A DNA stretch of 33,631 bases from a virus, in IMG/VR virus record IMGVR_UViG_3300033004_000007, positions 1 to 33,631 of that record. One strand, written 5' to 3'. Below, one piece after another: positions 21,695-27,990 of the stretch. The notes under the pieces were generated by a model that worked only from the letters and a program-made list of their open reading frames with translations, was not told where the DNA came from and did not search any database. The stretch's first letter is position 1, and each line of letters begins with the position of its first letter. A program made the translations under genes and the position numbers.

Positions 21695-22556
21695 CGTCTC
21701 CAAATACAATCCGGGTGTCGACTTCGACAGAGTCCGCGCGTCCGGGATCCAGGGAGCGATCGTCAAGGCTACCGAGGGCACAATAAATCAGACCGGAGCC
21801 GACACGACGAACGTCTTCAAGGTCTATGCCAGGCAAATCAGGAAGGCCAACTTCCCGGTTTACGGCGCCTACCACTTCCTCCGGCCGGGGAACTACGGGT
21901 CACAGGCGGCTAACTTCTACAACTCCGTCCGGGCCGCCTACGGCACCATAGAGGGTTGCTTACTCCAACTGGATGCGGAACAAGCTGGAATCACTCTCGC
22001 AGACGTACGCGGCTTCCTAACCGCGTGGAACGCGATATCCGGCGCGTATCCGCTGGTCGGCTACTTTCCGAGATGGTTCTGGGAGCCCGTGACGCAGGGA
22101 CCGACTCTGCTGAACGGCTTCAAAGGCTGGTGGCAATCGTCGTATGTGCTCGGGACCGGAACCTATACGGCTCTCGCGCAAAGGATCGCGAGAGGATGGG
22201 ATGCTTGGGATGGGATCACACCGACGATTCTTCAATATTCATCGTCTGCCACCGTTCCTGGCATTAGTGGACTTTGTGATGTCAATCAGATACGCCTTCC
22301 GCTGCCCATGTTCCTCCTGCAATGCACGCGCCAACCGATCGACCCAGGACTAGGAGAAGAGAACGAGATGAAGCTGATTCAAGCCTCCGGGGACAATGCA
22401 ATCTGGGCCGTCTGGGGATTCTCCCGACGTCACGTGGGGAACATGGACCAGGTGGCAGATCTTGAGGCCATCTATGGAGTCAGGGTCACGCCGGTCGATG
22501 CGAGCACTCTGGGGCTGTACTCTGACTTGGACGCTCCCGCTTCGGGCGCGAAGTAG
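21675..22556 (+). CDS. GH25 lysozyme endolysin
   Basis: The product is 293 residues; GGAGGAAGAAGG precedes ATG 21675. It shows the GH25 muramidase layout: IDVSKYNPGVDF with Asp7, IVKATEG with Glu34, YGAYHFLRPGN, then the catalytic LQLDAEQ with Asp100 and Glu102, and GLCDVNQ near the barrel end. About residues 232-293 form a separate C-terminal piece (MKLIQASGDNAIWAVWGFSR) likely to be wall-binding. An in-frame ATG at 22368 with GGAG upstream could also release this piece alone (62 residues). It cleaves the glycan strand of peptidoglycan at lysis. Confidence 0.9.
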   Translation: MTFYIIDVSKYNPGVDFDRVRASGIQGAIVKATEGTINQTGADTTNVFKVYARQIRKANFPVYGAYHFLRPGNYGSQAANFYNSVRAAYGTIEGCLLQLDAEQAGITLADVRGFLTAWNAISGAYPLVGYFPRWFWEPVTQGPTLLNGFKGWWQSSYVLGTGTYTALAQRIARGWDAWDGITPTILQYSSSATVPGISGLCDVNQIRLPLPMFLLQCTRQPIDPGLGEENEMKLIQASGDNAIWAVWGFSRRHVGNMDQVADLEAIYGVRVTPVDASTLGLYSDLDAPASGAK

Positions 22557-22569
22557 AAGGGGAAACCGG

Positions 22570-22911
22570 ATGACCAGATACAACAAGTTCGTGGCGGCTT
22601 TCGCGCTCGCGGTACTGAGCGCCCTGGTCGCTGTCGGCAAGGACGGCATCACCTCAGTTGAGGTGGTCAACGCGCTGCCTGCCGGGATCGGGGCGGTGCT
22701 GCTGCTGGTGACCGACGCCCGGCCGTGGATGAAGGCCGTGGCCTCCGGGCTGACGGCGGCCCTGGTGGTGCTGTCGGCCGCGCTGAGCGATGGGCACATC
22801 ACCTCGGCCGAGTGGTACCAGATCGCGTTCGCCCTGGTTGCGGTCGTGACGTCCGCTCTTGTCCCGAATTCAACGACACTCCCAGAGCGCCGTCTGGGTC
22901 ACGTGAATTAG
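22570..22911 (+). CDS. Holin-like membrane protein
   Basis: The product is 113 residues from ATG 22570, seven bases after AAGGGG. Helices: KFVAAFALAVLSALVAVG, ALPAGIGAVLLLVTDA, AVASGLTAALVVLSAAL and QIAFALVAVVTSALV. The GKDGITSVEVV and DGHITSAEWYQ segments between helices are typical of actinophage holins found after the endolysin. It is the last gene of the lysis cassette, followed at once by a strong terminator. Confidence 0.8.
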   Translation: MTRYNKFVAAFALAVLSALVAVGKDGITSVEVVNALPAGIGAVLLLVTDARPWMKAVASGLTAALVVLSAALSDGHITSAEWYQIAFALVAVVTSALVPNSTTLPERRLGHVN

Positions 22912-22921
22912 TCACCCATAC

Positions 22922-22960
22922 TCAAGAGCCCCGGACCTTCAGAAGGTCCGGGGCTCTTGA
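22922..22960 (+). terminator. Strong terminator between convergent genes
   Basis: A perfect 18-bp stem (22922-22939 with 22943-22960; core AGAGCCCCGGACCTT) with a 3-nt loop, followed by CGTTTAAG. It ends the lysis cassette and the minus-strand gene at 22971. The distal sequence CTTGACGTTTAAG is the same as at 14177-14189. Confidence 0.9.
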
Positions 22961-22970
22961 CGTTTAAGTG

Positions 22971-23174
22971 TCAGGCAATTGAGTAGAGGTTCGTCTCCAG
23001 GTTGACGTCAAAGACTCGGCTGACCAGACCCTTGCGAACCAGCGCGTCGGCCGGTCCGAGCTTGAAACCTTCGAGGTTCTCGCGGTACCCGGCGAGACGC
23101 CCACCCGCGTAGGGCTTGCCGTAGGCCCGAAGAGCTTCGAGGCATTTTGCCTGAGCGGGGCTGAGGTTCGTCAT
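22971..23174 (-). CDS. Small winged-helix-like protein
   Basis: The product is 67 residues; GGAGGAC lies just before ATG 23174. It reads SPAQAKCLEALRAYGKPYAG through KLGPADALVRKGLVSRVF, a pattern of helix, turn, helix and a possible wing like small transcription regulators. It has its own promoter (23200-23229) and ends at the shared terminator. It is a candidate regulator, but a non-DNA-binding fold is also possible. Confidence 0.55.
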   Translation of the reverse strand: MTNLSPAQAKCLEALRAYGKPYAGGRLAGYRENLEGFKLGPADALVRKGLVSRVFDVNLETNLYSIA

Positions 23175-23199
23175 TGTGTCCTCCTTGGTTGGTAAATCA

Positions 23200-23229
23200 A
23201 GCATAACACACGAACTTGGCCCAAGTCAT
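23200..23229 (-). promoter_or_regulatory. Promoter of the small regulator gene
   Basis: ATGACT (23229-23224) and TATGCT (23205-23200) lie 18 bases apart, or 17 to TTATGC. The TTATGCTTG box is the same as in the promoters at 24757 and 15727. It overlaps the hairpin at 23212-23247. Confidence 0.5.
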
Positions 23230-23247
23230 TGGACTTGGGCCAAGTTC
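23212..23247 (-). terminator. Perfect 16-bp hairpin
   Basis: GAACTTGGCCCAAGTC (23212-23227) and GACTTGGGCCAAGTTC (23232-23247) pair fully around ATTG, one base past the stop of the upstream gene. It probably ends that transcript. The overlap with the next promoter's -35 region means it could also act as a DNA operator. Confidence 0.7.
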
Positions 23248-23248
23248 T

Positions 23249-23686
23249 TCAGCGGTCTTTGACTCGAACGGTCGGGAAGTGAGGAGGACTTTGCGGTTCG
23301 ACAAACCTACCGTTGATCAGTTCCCATGCCGCATCGGCCGAGTATCCCCACGTATGCCCCACGTCCTGGTATGCCTGCACATATGTGAGGTATTTCCGCG
23401 CGTCGGGCGTCAAGGGAAAGTACTTGTCCGGCATAGTGTCGACGCTAATGCCCCAGAGCGTCGTAGGCAAGGTGCATCCAAGGCGTTTGGCAATAGCTCC
23501 GACAAGGCATCCAGTGAACGTCTGGGGATCCTTGTGGTTGTAGGGCGCTGCCATCACGTAGTCGCAGCTCTTCGTCCCGTTCGGGTTGTAGACGAAGTGC
23601 CAGCCGCGTTCCTGGATGATGGCAGCGGCGGCAATCACGACGTCATTCAGTGTGAATTCGAGCATGTCTTCCAATTTGTCAATCAT
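23249..23686 (-). CDS. Conserved hypothetical protein, DUF6197-like pattern
   Basis: The product is 145 residues, with GAGG five bases before ATG 23686. The N-terminal part (DVVIAAAAIIQERGW) followed by CDYVMAAPYNHKDPQTFTGC and VGAIAKRLGC resembles actinobacterial and phage proteins of the DUF6197 type (helix, rGW, C..GAi). The second half ends SADAAWELINGRFVEPQSPP. The function of that family is not known to me. It belongs to the block of small genes running 24471 to 23249. Confidence 0.6.
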   Translation of the reverse strand: MIDKLEDMLEFTLNDVVIAAAAIIQERGWHFVYNPNGTKSCDYVMAAPYNHKDPQTFTGCLVGAIAKRLGCTLPTTLWGISVDTMPDKYFPLTPDARKYLTYVQAYQDVGHTWGYSADAAWELINGRFVEPQSPPHFPTVRVKDR

Positions 23687-23707
23687 CTCATCCTCGCTTC
23701 GGAGTCT

Positions 23708-23941
23708 CTAGGAGAAGTCGTACGAATCGATTATCCAGCACTTCGCGCCTTCATCAGTCCAGTCACTGAACTGAACAAGCGCAGTGCCTCTACAGAGCGG
23801 CTCGAACCTGTCCAGGGCGGTCAAGAGCATCTGAAGAAAGTTTGAGTCCCCCTGACGTGTGCGTTCAATTTCCACGCCGTCTGAGCCATAGAGAACCGAG
23901 TCGCCGTTCTTGATGTCTTCCTTGATCATCCAGCGTGCCAT
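23708..23941 (-). CDS. Small protein of unknown function
   Basis: The product is 77 residues from ATG 23941, seven bases after GGAGAG. Mixed alpha/beta (ARWMIKEDIKNGDSVLYGSD, FLQMLLTALDRFEPLC, FSDWTDEGAKCWIIDSYDF). The longer upstream frame overlaps another gene and is rejected. The ribosome-binding site lies in a tandemly duplicated 18-bp unit shared with the end of the upstream gene. No family recognised. Confidence 0.6.
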   Translation of the reverse strand: MARWMIKEDIKNGDSVLYGSDGVEIERTRQGDSNFLQMLLTALDRFEPLCRGTALVQFSDWTDEGAKCWIIDSYDFS

Positions 23942-23945
23942 GTCT

Positions 23946-24218
23946 TCACTCTCCAAACGGAACGAACTCTCCAAATGGAACGAGGAACGCGTATCCTTTA
24001 TCGGATACGCGAATGAGCATGAGCTGCTGATTATCAAGACCAAGTTCGGCTTCAACTTCAGCGAATGCCTGGCGAAGAATCGAGCCGAAGTCGTGCCCTT
24101 CGAGGTGTCGCGTGTCATCGCCACCGACGAAATAGAGCATTGGCTTAACCTGAATAATTTCGTCTCCGAGAGTTACAATCCGAGACGGGAACAGGAATGC
24201 GACTGTCTTACCGTTCAT
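23946..24218 (-). CDS. Small protein of unknown function
   Basis: The product is 90 residues from ATG 24218 behind AGGAGG (12 bases). It starts NGKTVAFLFPSRIVTLGDEI and has a central helical part (SILRQAFAEVEAELGLDNQQ). It ends with a duplicated FVPFGE/LVPFGE produced by the tandem repeat at 23948-23983. It lies four bases before the next gene. No family recognised. Confidence 0.6.
   Translation of the reverse strand: MNGKTVAFLFPSRIVTLGDEIIQVKPMLYFVGGDDTRHLEGHDFGSILRQAFAEVEAELGLDNQQLMLIRVSDKGYAFLVPFGEFVPFGE
23948..23983 (+). repeat. 18-bp tandem duplication carrying a ribosome-binding site
   Basis: ACTCTCCAAACGGAACGA and ACTCTCCAAATGGAACGA are adjacent and differ at one base. On the minus strand each contains GGAGAGT; the downstream copy serves the gene starting at 23941. 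Confidence 0.8.
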
Positions 24219-24300
24219 GACCTGTGGTCACCTCCTTTGGCTGTCTGGGACCAGTCTCCCTGAAGTTCAGGCAAAAAGCAAGCGCTTCGACCAAGTTCTT

Positions 24301-24471
24301 CTAAAAACCTCGATCCTGGAAGACCTCAGCCAGAAGCGGGAGGATGATGATGTTCAAGAGGATGCCGGTGACTACAGTGCAGAGGACCCCGATGTTGCCC
24401 CACAGATGACCCGAGGCAACGACAAGAGCGCATTCGATGAGCATGACGATGACAACGACCTTCAGGAACAT
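24301..24471 (-). CDS. Two-helix membrane protein
   Basis: The product is 56 residues from ATG 24471, with AGAAGG five bases upstream; a TTG at 24498 would add nine residues. Helices: FLKVVVIVMLIECALVVAS and GVLCTVVTGILLNIIILPLL, with a short charged end. No family recognised. It is followed by an 82-base gap (24219-24300) that carries a GAACTTCAGGGAGA motif on the minus strand, identical to one at the promoter near 30530. Confidence 0.55.
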   Translation of the reverse strand: MFLKVVVIVMLIECALVVASGHLWGNIGVLCTVVTGILLNIIILPLLAEVFQDRGF

Positions 24472-24501
24472 GTCGGCCTTCTTTCGGTTGGAAAGCAAGC
24501 A

Positions 24502-24522
24502 ACCCAGGGAAGAACCCTGGGT
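24502..24522 (-). terminator. Short perfect hairpin
   Basis: ACCCAGGG (24502-24509) and CCCTGGGT (24515-24522) around a 5-nt loop, just downstream of the gene ending at 24535. On the minus strand TGCTTGCTTTCC follows, so a weak terminator is likely. Confidence 0.55.
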
Positions 24523-24534
24523 CGCTCACGTTGA

Positions 24535-24750
24535 TCAGACGATCTCGGTGTAACCGGCCTGGATCGTCTCCTGACGGACATCAGCGAGCTGCAAGACCGT
24601 AGCTCGCCAGTCTGTCGACCGGAAGACGACGATGCCGTTAAGCGAGACGGTGTAGTCGGAGAGATTGCGGTAGACAGGGTTTTTCTGCATCCCGTAGACG
24701 ATGGTCACGTGAACGCCGTCTTTGGTGAAGGTGTACGCCTTGAGGTCCAT
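24535..24750 (-). CDS. Small protein from a leaderless transcript
   Basis: The product is 71 residues (DLKAYTFTKDGVHVTIVYGM, SLNGIVVFRSTDWRATVLQL). ATG 24750 lies six bases after the TATGCT -10 box, so the mRNA should begin at or next to the start codon. The protein is mostly beta with a final helix. No family recognised. It is expressed separately from the seven-gene operon upstream. Confidence 0.65.
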   Translation of the reverse strand: MDLKAYTFTKDGVHVTIVYGMQKNPVYRNLSDYTVSLNGIVVFRSTDWRATVLQLADVRQETIQAGYTEIV

Positions 24751-24756
24751 GAACCA

Positions 24757-24785
24757 AGCATAACCCTAGATTCCAGGGAAGTCTA
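24757..24785 (-). promoter_or_regulatory. Leaderless promoter with TCCCTGGAA motif
   Basis: TAGACT (24785-24780), a spacer beginning TCCCTGGAATCT, then TTATGC/TATGCT (24763-24757). TATGCTTGGTTCATG matches the promoter-start unit at 15732-15718 except for one base. Confidence 0.7.
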
Positions 24786-26168
24786 ATCTTCCCAGAGATC
24801 CGGCCGGTTGTATTTCAAGTACTGGGCAAGACGCAGGAACGCCAGCTGACTTGCCGCGTAAGCCTCTTCCTCGGGGTATGTGGCCTCAGCGGGCGAGACC
24901 GAGGTATCTACGAACGCTCCGTAGGCGTGTGTCGCGCTAGTGGCCCGGAGCTGCATGTTGGACGAATCTCCCGAGTGCAGCGCCAACCAGTACGCGGCGG
25001 GCCAGATCGTCCCTGTACGCCCATCCTGATCAAGCAGCGAATCGAAGACATCCACGAACAGCATGTTCAGCCCATCGAAGCAGGCGTACGCGGCCGGACG
25101 TCGTGAGCCCCAATCCGACGTTGGTGTCGTGTCCGGGAACTTGATCCTGGCCGTTGACGGATCATAGGCGGTCGTTCCGCTCAGATCGAGTGCGGATACC
25201 TGCAAGGCGCGATATACAAAGTTGAAGTTCCATGCGACACCGACCGGGGTGGTCAGGCCAGAGATAGCCCGAGCGACCCAACCGAACAGGTTCTGCGTGA
25301 TCGTGGTCATGTAATCCGGGTGGATGCGCTGGTGGTTGGTGACCCGATCCAGGGAGTCGACATTGTATCCTCGGCCTGCGATCCAGGCGGAGACCGTCTG
25401 CCCGTAGACCATGGTTGACGAGTTAAGGTCAAAGGGAGAGCTGAAGGCGCAGACGTTCAGCTCAACTGCCTTGGTCTTCCAGGTCTCCGCGTGCGGGTGC
25501 AGAGGCATGAGCGCGCTGCCCACCCAGAGAACGGCCGCGTTCCAGCTCAATTCCTCAGCGGCCGAATTGCCGGAGCGCGTCGGCCCGTCGTTCGGGTTGA
25601 GTGTGTTCGGGCCGTCCACATATCCGGTCCCGCTCGGGACCTGCCAGAAGTCCGTGTTCAAGCCGAGCACGTACTCGCATTCGGACTCGATCATGGCGAG
25701 CACGTTGTTCCGATCCACGGTGTTCGGAATCAAGTCGTACCAACCGCAGAGCGCGGCCAGGCCGACGTACGCGGCCCAGAGTGGAGACTGCCAGCTGTGT
25801 CCCCAGGTCTGCGCACCGGATAGCGGGGTGGTCGCCGCGAGATGCTGCCTGGCGCACATGACGATGAGCTTGGCCGCGTACAGCCTCTGCACCATGGATG
25901 GCGTGCCAATCGATACCGACCACTCGTTGTAGGAACCGGTGAACAGGGGCACTGCGAGGGTGAAAGCGTTCATGGCCGCACCCCGAACGGCAAGTTCCTG
26001 GTTGTACGCGGTCGTTCCCGGATTGCCCGAGACGACTGTCCAAGTCAGTGCAGGGATCCCCGAAGTCGGATAACCCCGCTTGGTCGGCCACCAATAGTTG
26101 ACGATGTAGTTCGACGCTCGCGCAAGCTGGGAATCGAGTGAGTCACCAGCGATGGGGGGAATGGTCAC
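24783..26168 (-). CDS. 461-residue protein, possibly an alpha/alpha-toroid polysaccharide-active enzyme
   Basis: GTG 26168 lies in a GTGA overlap behind AAGGAG. The protein is rich in amphipathic helices and aromatic residues: RLYAAKLIVMCARQHLAATT, TWGHSWQSPLWAAYVGLAAL, NSAAEELSWNAAVLWVGSAL, NHQRIHPDYMTTITQNLFGW, EEEAYAASQLAFLRLAQYLK. Repeated helix pairs with conserved-looking Trp, His and Asn-His residues recall alpha/alpha-toroid glycosidases and polysaccharide lyases. There is no signal peptide or fibre domain. It lies in the minus-strand accessory block, not with tail genes. The enzyme class is inference. Confidence 0.5.
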   Translation of the reverse strand: MTIPPIAGDSLDSQLARASNYIVNYWWPTKRGYPTSGIPALTWTVVSGNPGTTAYNQELAVRGAAMNAFTLAVPLFTGSYNEWSVSIGTPSMVQRLYAAKLIVMCARQHLAATTPLSGAQTWGHSWQSPLWAAYVGLAALCGWYDLIPNTVDRNNVLAMIESECEYVLGLNTDFWQVPSGTGYVDGPNTLNPNDGPTRSGNSAAEELSWNAAVLWVGSALMPLHPHAETWKTKAVELNVCAFSSPFDLNSSTMVYGQTVSAWIAGRGYNVDSLDRVTNHQRIHPDYMTTITQNLFGWVARAISGLTTPVGVAWNFNFVYRALQVSALDLSGTTAYDPSTARIKFPDTTPTSDWGSRRPAAYACFDGLNMLFVDVFDSLLDQDGRTGTIWPAAYWLALHSGDSSNMQLRATSATHAYGAFVDTSVSPAEATYPEEEAYAASQLAFLRLAQYLKYNRPDLWED

Positions 26169-26545
26169 TTCGGCTCCTTGTCAAAGAGCGTGCGCCCGCC
26201 GTGCTGGTAGGGACGCGTCTTGTTGTAGGCGATTTTGCGTCGATACTCGGCTTCGAGGTCGATCCCATAGACATCGCATGTATCGATCAGGCGAATCAGA
26301 ACGTCGGCGAACTCGGAGCCGACGCCTTCAGGCTTGGGAGTCGCGCCGATGCCGTTGTCTGGTTCAGTCTGGTCCGCAATTCCGTTGTCCCTGAACGCTT
26401 CCAGGGCCTCGCTCAGTTCGGAATGCAACAGAGCGATATAATCCCCGAAGGTATTCATTCCGCCGCGCCAGCCTTTGTCGACGTTGACGAATCGAACCTC
26501 GTCTTGAATCTCGTCCAGCGTCAATCCGGACTTCGGATATCCCAT
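26165..26545 (-). CDS. MazG-like nucleotide pyrophosphohydrolase
   Basis: The product is 126 residues from ATG 26545 (TGATG overlap, AGGAG six bases upstream). It has the all-alpha NTP-PPase pattern: ALLHSELSEALEAFRD supplies the first acidic pair and VGSEFADVLIRLIDTCDVYG the second (ExxD type), ending YRRKIAYNKTRPYQHGG. MazG-type enzymes hydrolyse (d)NTPs or alarmones; phage versions can blunt host starvation signals or clean modified nucleotides. Substrate not determined. Confidence 0.8.
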   Translation of the reverse strand: MGYPKSGLTLDEIQDEVRFVNVDKGWRGGMNTFGDYIALLHSELSEALEAFRDNGIADQTEPDNGIGATPKPEGVGSEFADVLIRLIDTCDVYGIDLEAEYRRKIAYNKTRPYQHGGRTLFDKEPK

Positions 26546-26913
26546 CACGCGCTCTCCTTGGTCCGCCTCGGAACTGTGTATTTCTTGATTCGACCTTTAC
26601 AAGGATTCGCCTTGGGAGAACCGATTAGGCGCTGAACGGTTACGCACGGTTGTCCGTCCGATGCCCCGCACGTCTCGCATTCCGCGTATGTCTCCCAGGT
26701 AGGGCGCCAGAGCGGTCTACGGACTCGCCTGTGCCTTTCGACCTCTTCATCGGTATATTTGGGAAGAGTCCGTCTGGTTCCGCAGGGAAGAATGCGGAAC
26801 TTGAATTCACTGGTCCGCCATTCGTAATAGTGGCATCGCTCTCCGACGAAGGCCCTGCATTCCGGACAGACGTCGTACTTGTCCCAATCGAGCGCTTTTC
26901 TTTTCGTTTCCAT
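26545..26913 (-). CDS. Double zinc-knuckle protein
   Basis: The product is 122 residues from ATG 26913, eight bases after GGAG; the long upstream frame is not needed. It carries two similar Cys modules: CPECRAFVGERC and CETCGASDGQPC. This CxxC..G..C form occurs in actinobacterial and phage zinc proteins. Between them lies a basic stretch (ERHRRVRRPLWRPTWETYAE). The C-terminus is Lys/Arg-rich. Nucleic-acid binding is likely. Coupled to the MazG-like gene by TGATG. Confidence 0.65.
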   Translation of the reverse strand: METKRKALDWDKYDVCPECRAFVGERCHYYEWRTSEFKFRILPCGTRRTLPKYTDEEVERHRRVRRPLWRPTWETYAECETCGASDGQPCVTVQRLIGSPKANPCKGRIKKYTVPRRTKESA

Positions 26914-27017
26914 GCCTCTCGCTCCGAATACACATAGACCGGTACAGCTATGACCAGCGCGGTTGCGGTTGCCCAGCCAGCAGCCAGGCAATAGCAGCAA
27001 CCATCCGAGATGATCAC
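26640..27017 (-). CDS. Possible small membrane protein, overlapping
   Basis: GTG 27017 is in a GTGA overlap with the upstream stop. Residues 1-31 (IISDGCCYCLAAGWATATAL, VIAVPVYVYSE) form a transmembrane helix and fill the otherwise empty gap 26914-27013. The frame, however, continues to 26640 inside the zinc-protein gene, and that part (Ser/Thr-rich, then basic) looks like a shadow. The helix and coupling argue for translation; the long overlap argues against a functional C-terminus. Confidence 0.35.
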   Translation of the reverse strand: MIISDGCCYCLAAGWATATALVIAVPVYVYSEREAWKRKEKRSIGTSTTSVRNAGPSSESDATITNGGPVNSSSAFFPAEPDGLFPNIPMKRSKGTGESVDRSGALPGRHTRNARRAGHRTDNRA

Positions 27018-27235
27018 CGGACGGCGATCGTCGCCTGTACACCGGGCAGTTCGTTGACGAACGCCCTCGGATAGATCGCATATCTGCCATTCGGCAACCT
27101 GGTGTAAGTCTGATGGCTGACCAGACCTTTGCGGATATAGCGACGGATGGTCTCCGGGTTAACGGCCAGGAGCTTGGCCATCCCCAATACGGTCACCGTG
27201 GTCGCGGACGGGTGAATCAAGACTGTGGCGTTCAT
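27014..27235 (-). CDS. Excisionase/MerR-like HTH protein
   Basis: The product is 73 residues from ATG 27235, 11 bases after GGAGG. TVLGMAKLLAVNPETIRRYI then RKGLVSHQ and LPNGRYAIYPRAFVNEL is a winged helix of the MerR/excisionase-like type. It is the second gene of the operon starting at the divergent promoter 27427-27459, so autoregulation through the dyad there is plausible. It overlaps the first gene by 77 bases. Confidence 0.7.
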   Translation of the reverse strand: MNATVLIHPSATTVTVLGMAKLLAVNPETIRRYIRKGLVSHQTYTRLPNGRYAIYPRAFVNELPGVQATIAVR

Positions 27236-27419
27236 TCGGGAGATATCCTCCGATGTTCAAACAAGGCTTGTGGACACAGGGCGACGGACGAGCGGGATCG
27301 AAATCGATCGTGACGAATGAGCCGCCGTATGCGTACGGATCGAAAACCAGGATGGCTTTGCAGATCTCGCAAACCATCCGGTTGTCCTCGAAGGTCACCG
27401 TGCCAACTACGATCGTCAT
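27159..27419 (-). CDS. Small Cys-containing protein, first gene of the operon
   Basis: The product is 86 residues from ATG 27419. It shows TFEDNRMVCEICKAILVFDP and SPCVHKPCLN: two CxxC/CxxxxC pairs able to bind zinc. The C-terminal 25 residues are encoded in the overlap with the HTH gene. The start lies seven bases after a TACACT -10 box, so translation may be leaderless or nearly so. Function unknown. Confidence 0.5.
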   Translation of the reverse strand: MTIVVGTVTFEDNRMVCEICKAILVFDPYAYGGSFVTIDFDPARPSPCVHKPCLNIGGYLPNERHSLDSPVRDHGDRIGDGQAPGR

Positions 27420-27426
27420 GCCTCGG

Positions 27427-27459
27427 AGTGTACTACACCGCACGACATCGTGCTACAGT
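27427..27459. promoter_or_regulatory. Divergent promoter pair around a dyad
   Basis: A minus-strand -10 box TACACT (27432-27427) and a plus-strand -10 box TACAGT (27454-27459) flank the palindrome GCACGACATCGTGC (27440-27453). Each -35 region overlaps the other side and is weak. One regulator bound at the dyad could control both directions. Confidence 0.5.
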
Positions 27460-27489
27460 GGGCGCGTCGGCCAAACTCAGGGAGTAGGC

Positions 27490-27705
27490 ATGGGATTCAA
27501 GTTCAAGAACGAGGGCGACCCCTCTGAGGTCCGGACTCTCAAAAGCAAGGATGGCAAGAGGGTCATCAAGCTGGTGCACTCGCCCGCGATGAGCCGCAAG
27601 GACTTCGAGGTCCGTCTTGAACTGGCTCGTCAGCACGTCCGCCAGCACGACGAGAGGCAGCGGGAAGCCAGGGCGGCAATCGAGCGCCAGCACCGCAACA
27701 GCTGA
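27490..27705 (+). CDS. Small basic protein, paralogue 1
   Basis: The product is 71 residues; AGGGAG lies five bases before ATG 27490. It starts GFKFKNEGDPSEVRTLKSKD and ends in a helical basic stretch QREARAAIERQHRNS. The next gene encodes a clear paralogue with the same architecture and the same last 15 residues. The upstream AACTCAGGGAG word matches that before the SprT-like gene. Family unknown; short basic early proteins often target host machinery. Confidence 0.65.
   Translation: MGFKFKNEGDPSEVRTLKSKDGKRVIKLVHSPAMSRKDFEVRLELARQHVRQHDERQREARAAIERQHRNS
27658..27705 (+). repeat. 48-bp repeat, copy 1 (3' end of paralogue 1)
   Basis: These 48 bases recur at 27936-27983 with one mismatch. 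They encode the shared C-terminus of the two tandem genes. The near identity at DNA level, while the N-terminal parts differ, points to recent gene conversion or strong constraint on this segment. Confidence 0.85.
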
Positions 27706-27740
27706 ACCTGAAGATCGCAGACAAAACCTAGGGAGCGAAC

Positions 27741-27983
27741 ATGGGATTCTTCACGTCCAAGCCGAACGAGCATCTTCCGATGGACAACGACGGCGGGTTG
27801 GGAACGGTCAGGAAGTTCCGGAGCAAGGACGGGCGCCGTCGCATCACGGTGCACCGGAGCGCCGTGATGTCCGATCGGGACTGGGAGGACAGTCTGGAGG
27901 TTGCCCGCAGCAACGTCCGCGACCATGACCGGGTGCAGCGGGAAGCCAGGGCGGCAATCGAGCGTCAGCACCGCAACAGCTGA
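27741..27983 (+). CDS. Small basic protein, paralogue 2
   Basis: The product is 80 residues from ATG 27741 behind AGGGAGCG. It shares with paralogue 1 a GF(K/F) start, a variable loop (NEHLPMDNDGGLGT versus NEGDPSEV), a (K/R)SKDG(K/R)R core, an M.R(K/D)....LE.AR helix and an identical C-terminus. A terminator follows at 28000-28027. Function unknown; the pair may be subunits of a heteromer or variants against different targets. Confidence 0.65.
   Translation: MGFFTSKPNEHLPMDNDGGLGTVRKFRSKDGRRRITVHRSAVMSDRDWEDSLEVARSNVRDHDRVQREARAAIERQHRNS
27936..27983 (+). repeat. 48-bp repeat, copy 2 (3' end of paralogue 2)
   Basis: Second copy of the repeat at 27658-27705; one base differs in 48. Confidence 0.85.
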
Positions 27984-27990
27984 GCCAGGC

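Noticed and set aside
22144-22353. Cys-rich alternative frame near the end of the GH25 barrel
   Set aside because: CPCSSC looks like a zinc motif, but there is no start site and the endolysin frame is continuous through the region.
24502-24522. CCCAGGG..CCCTGGG as another operator copy
   Set aside because: It is a hairpin downstream of a gene; the CAGGGA match is part of the stem, so I did not count it among operator sites.
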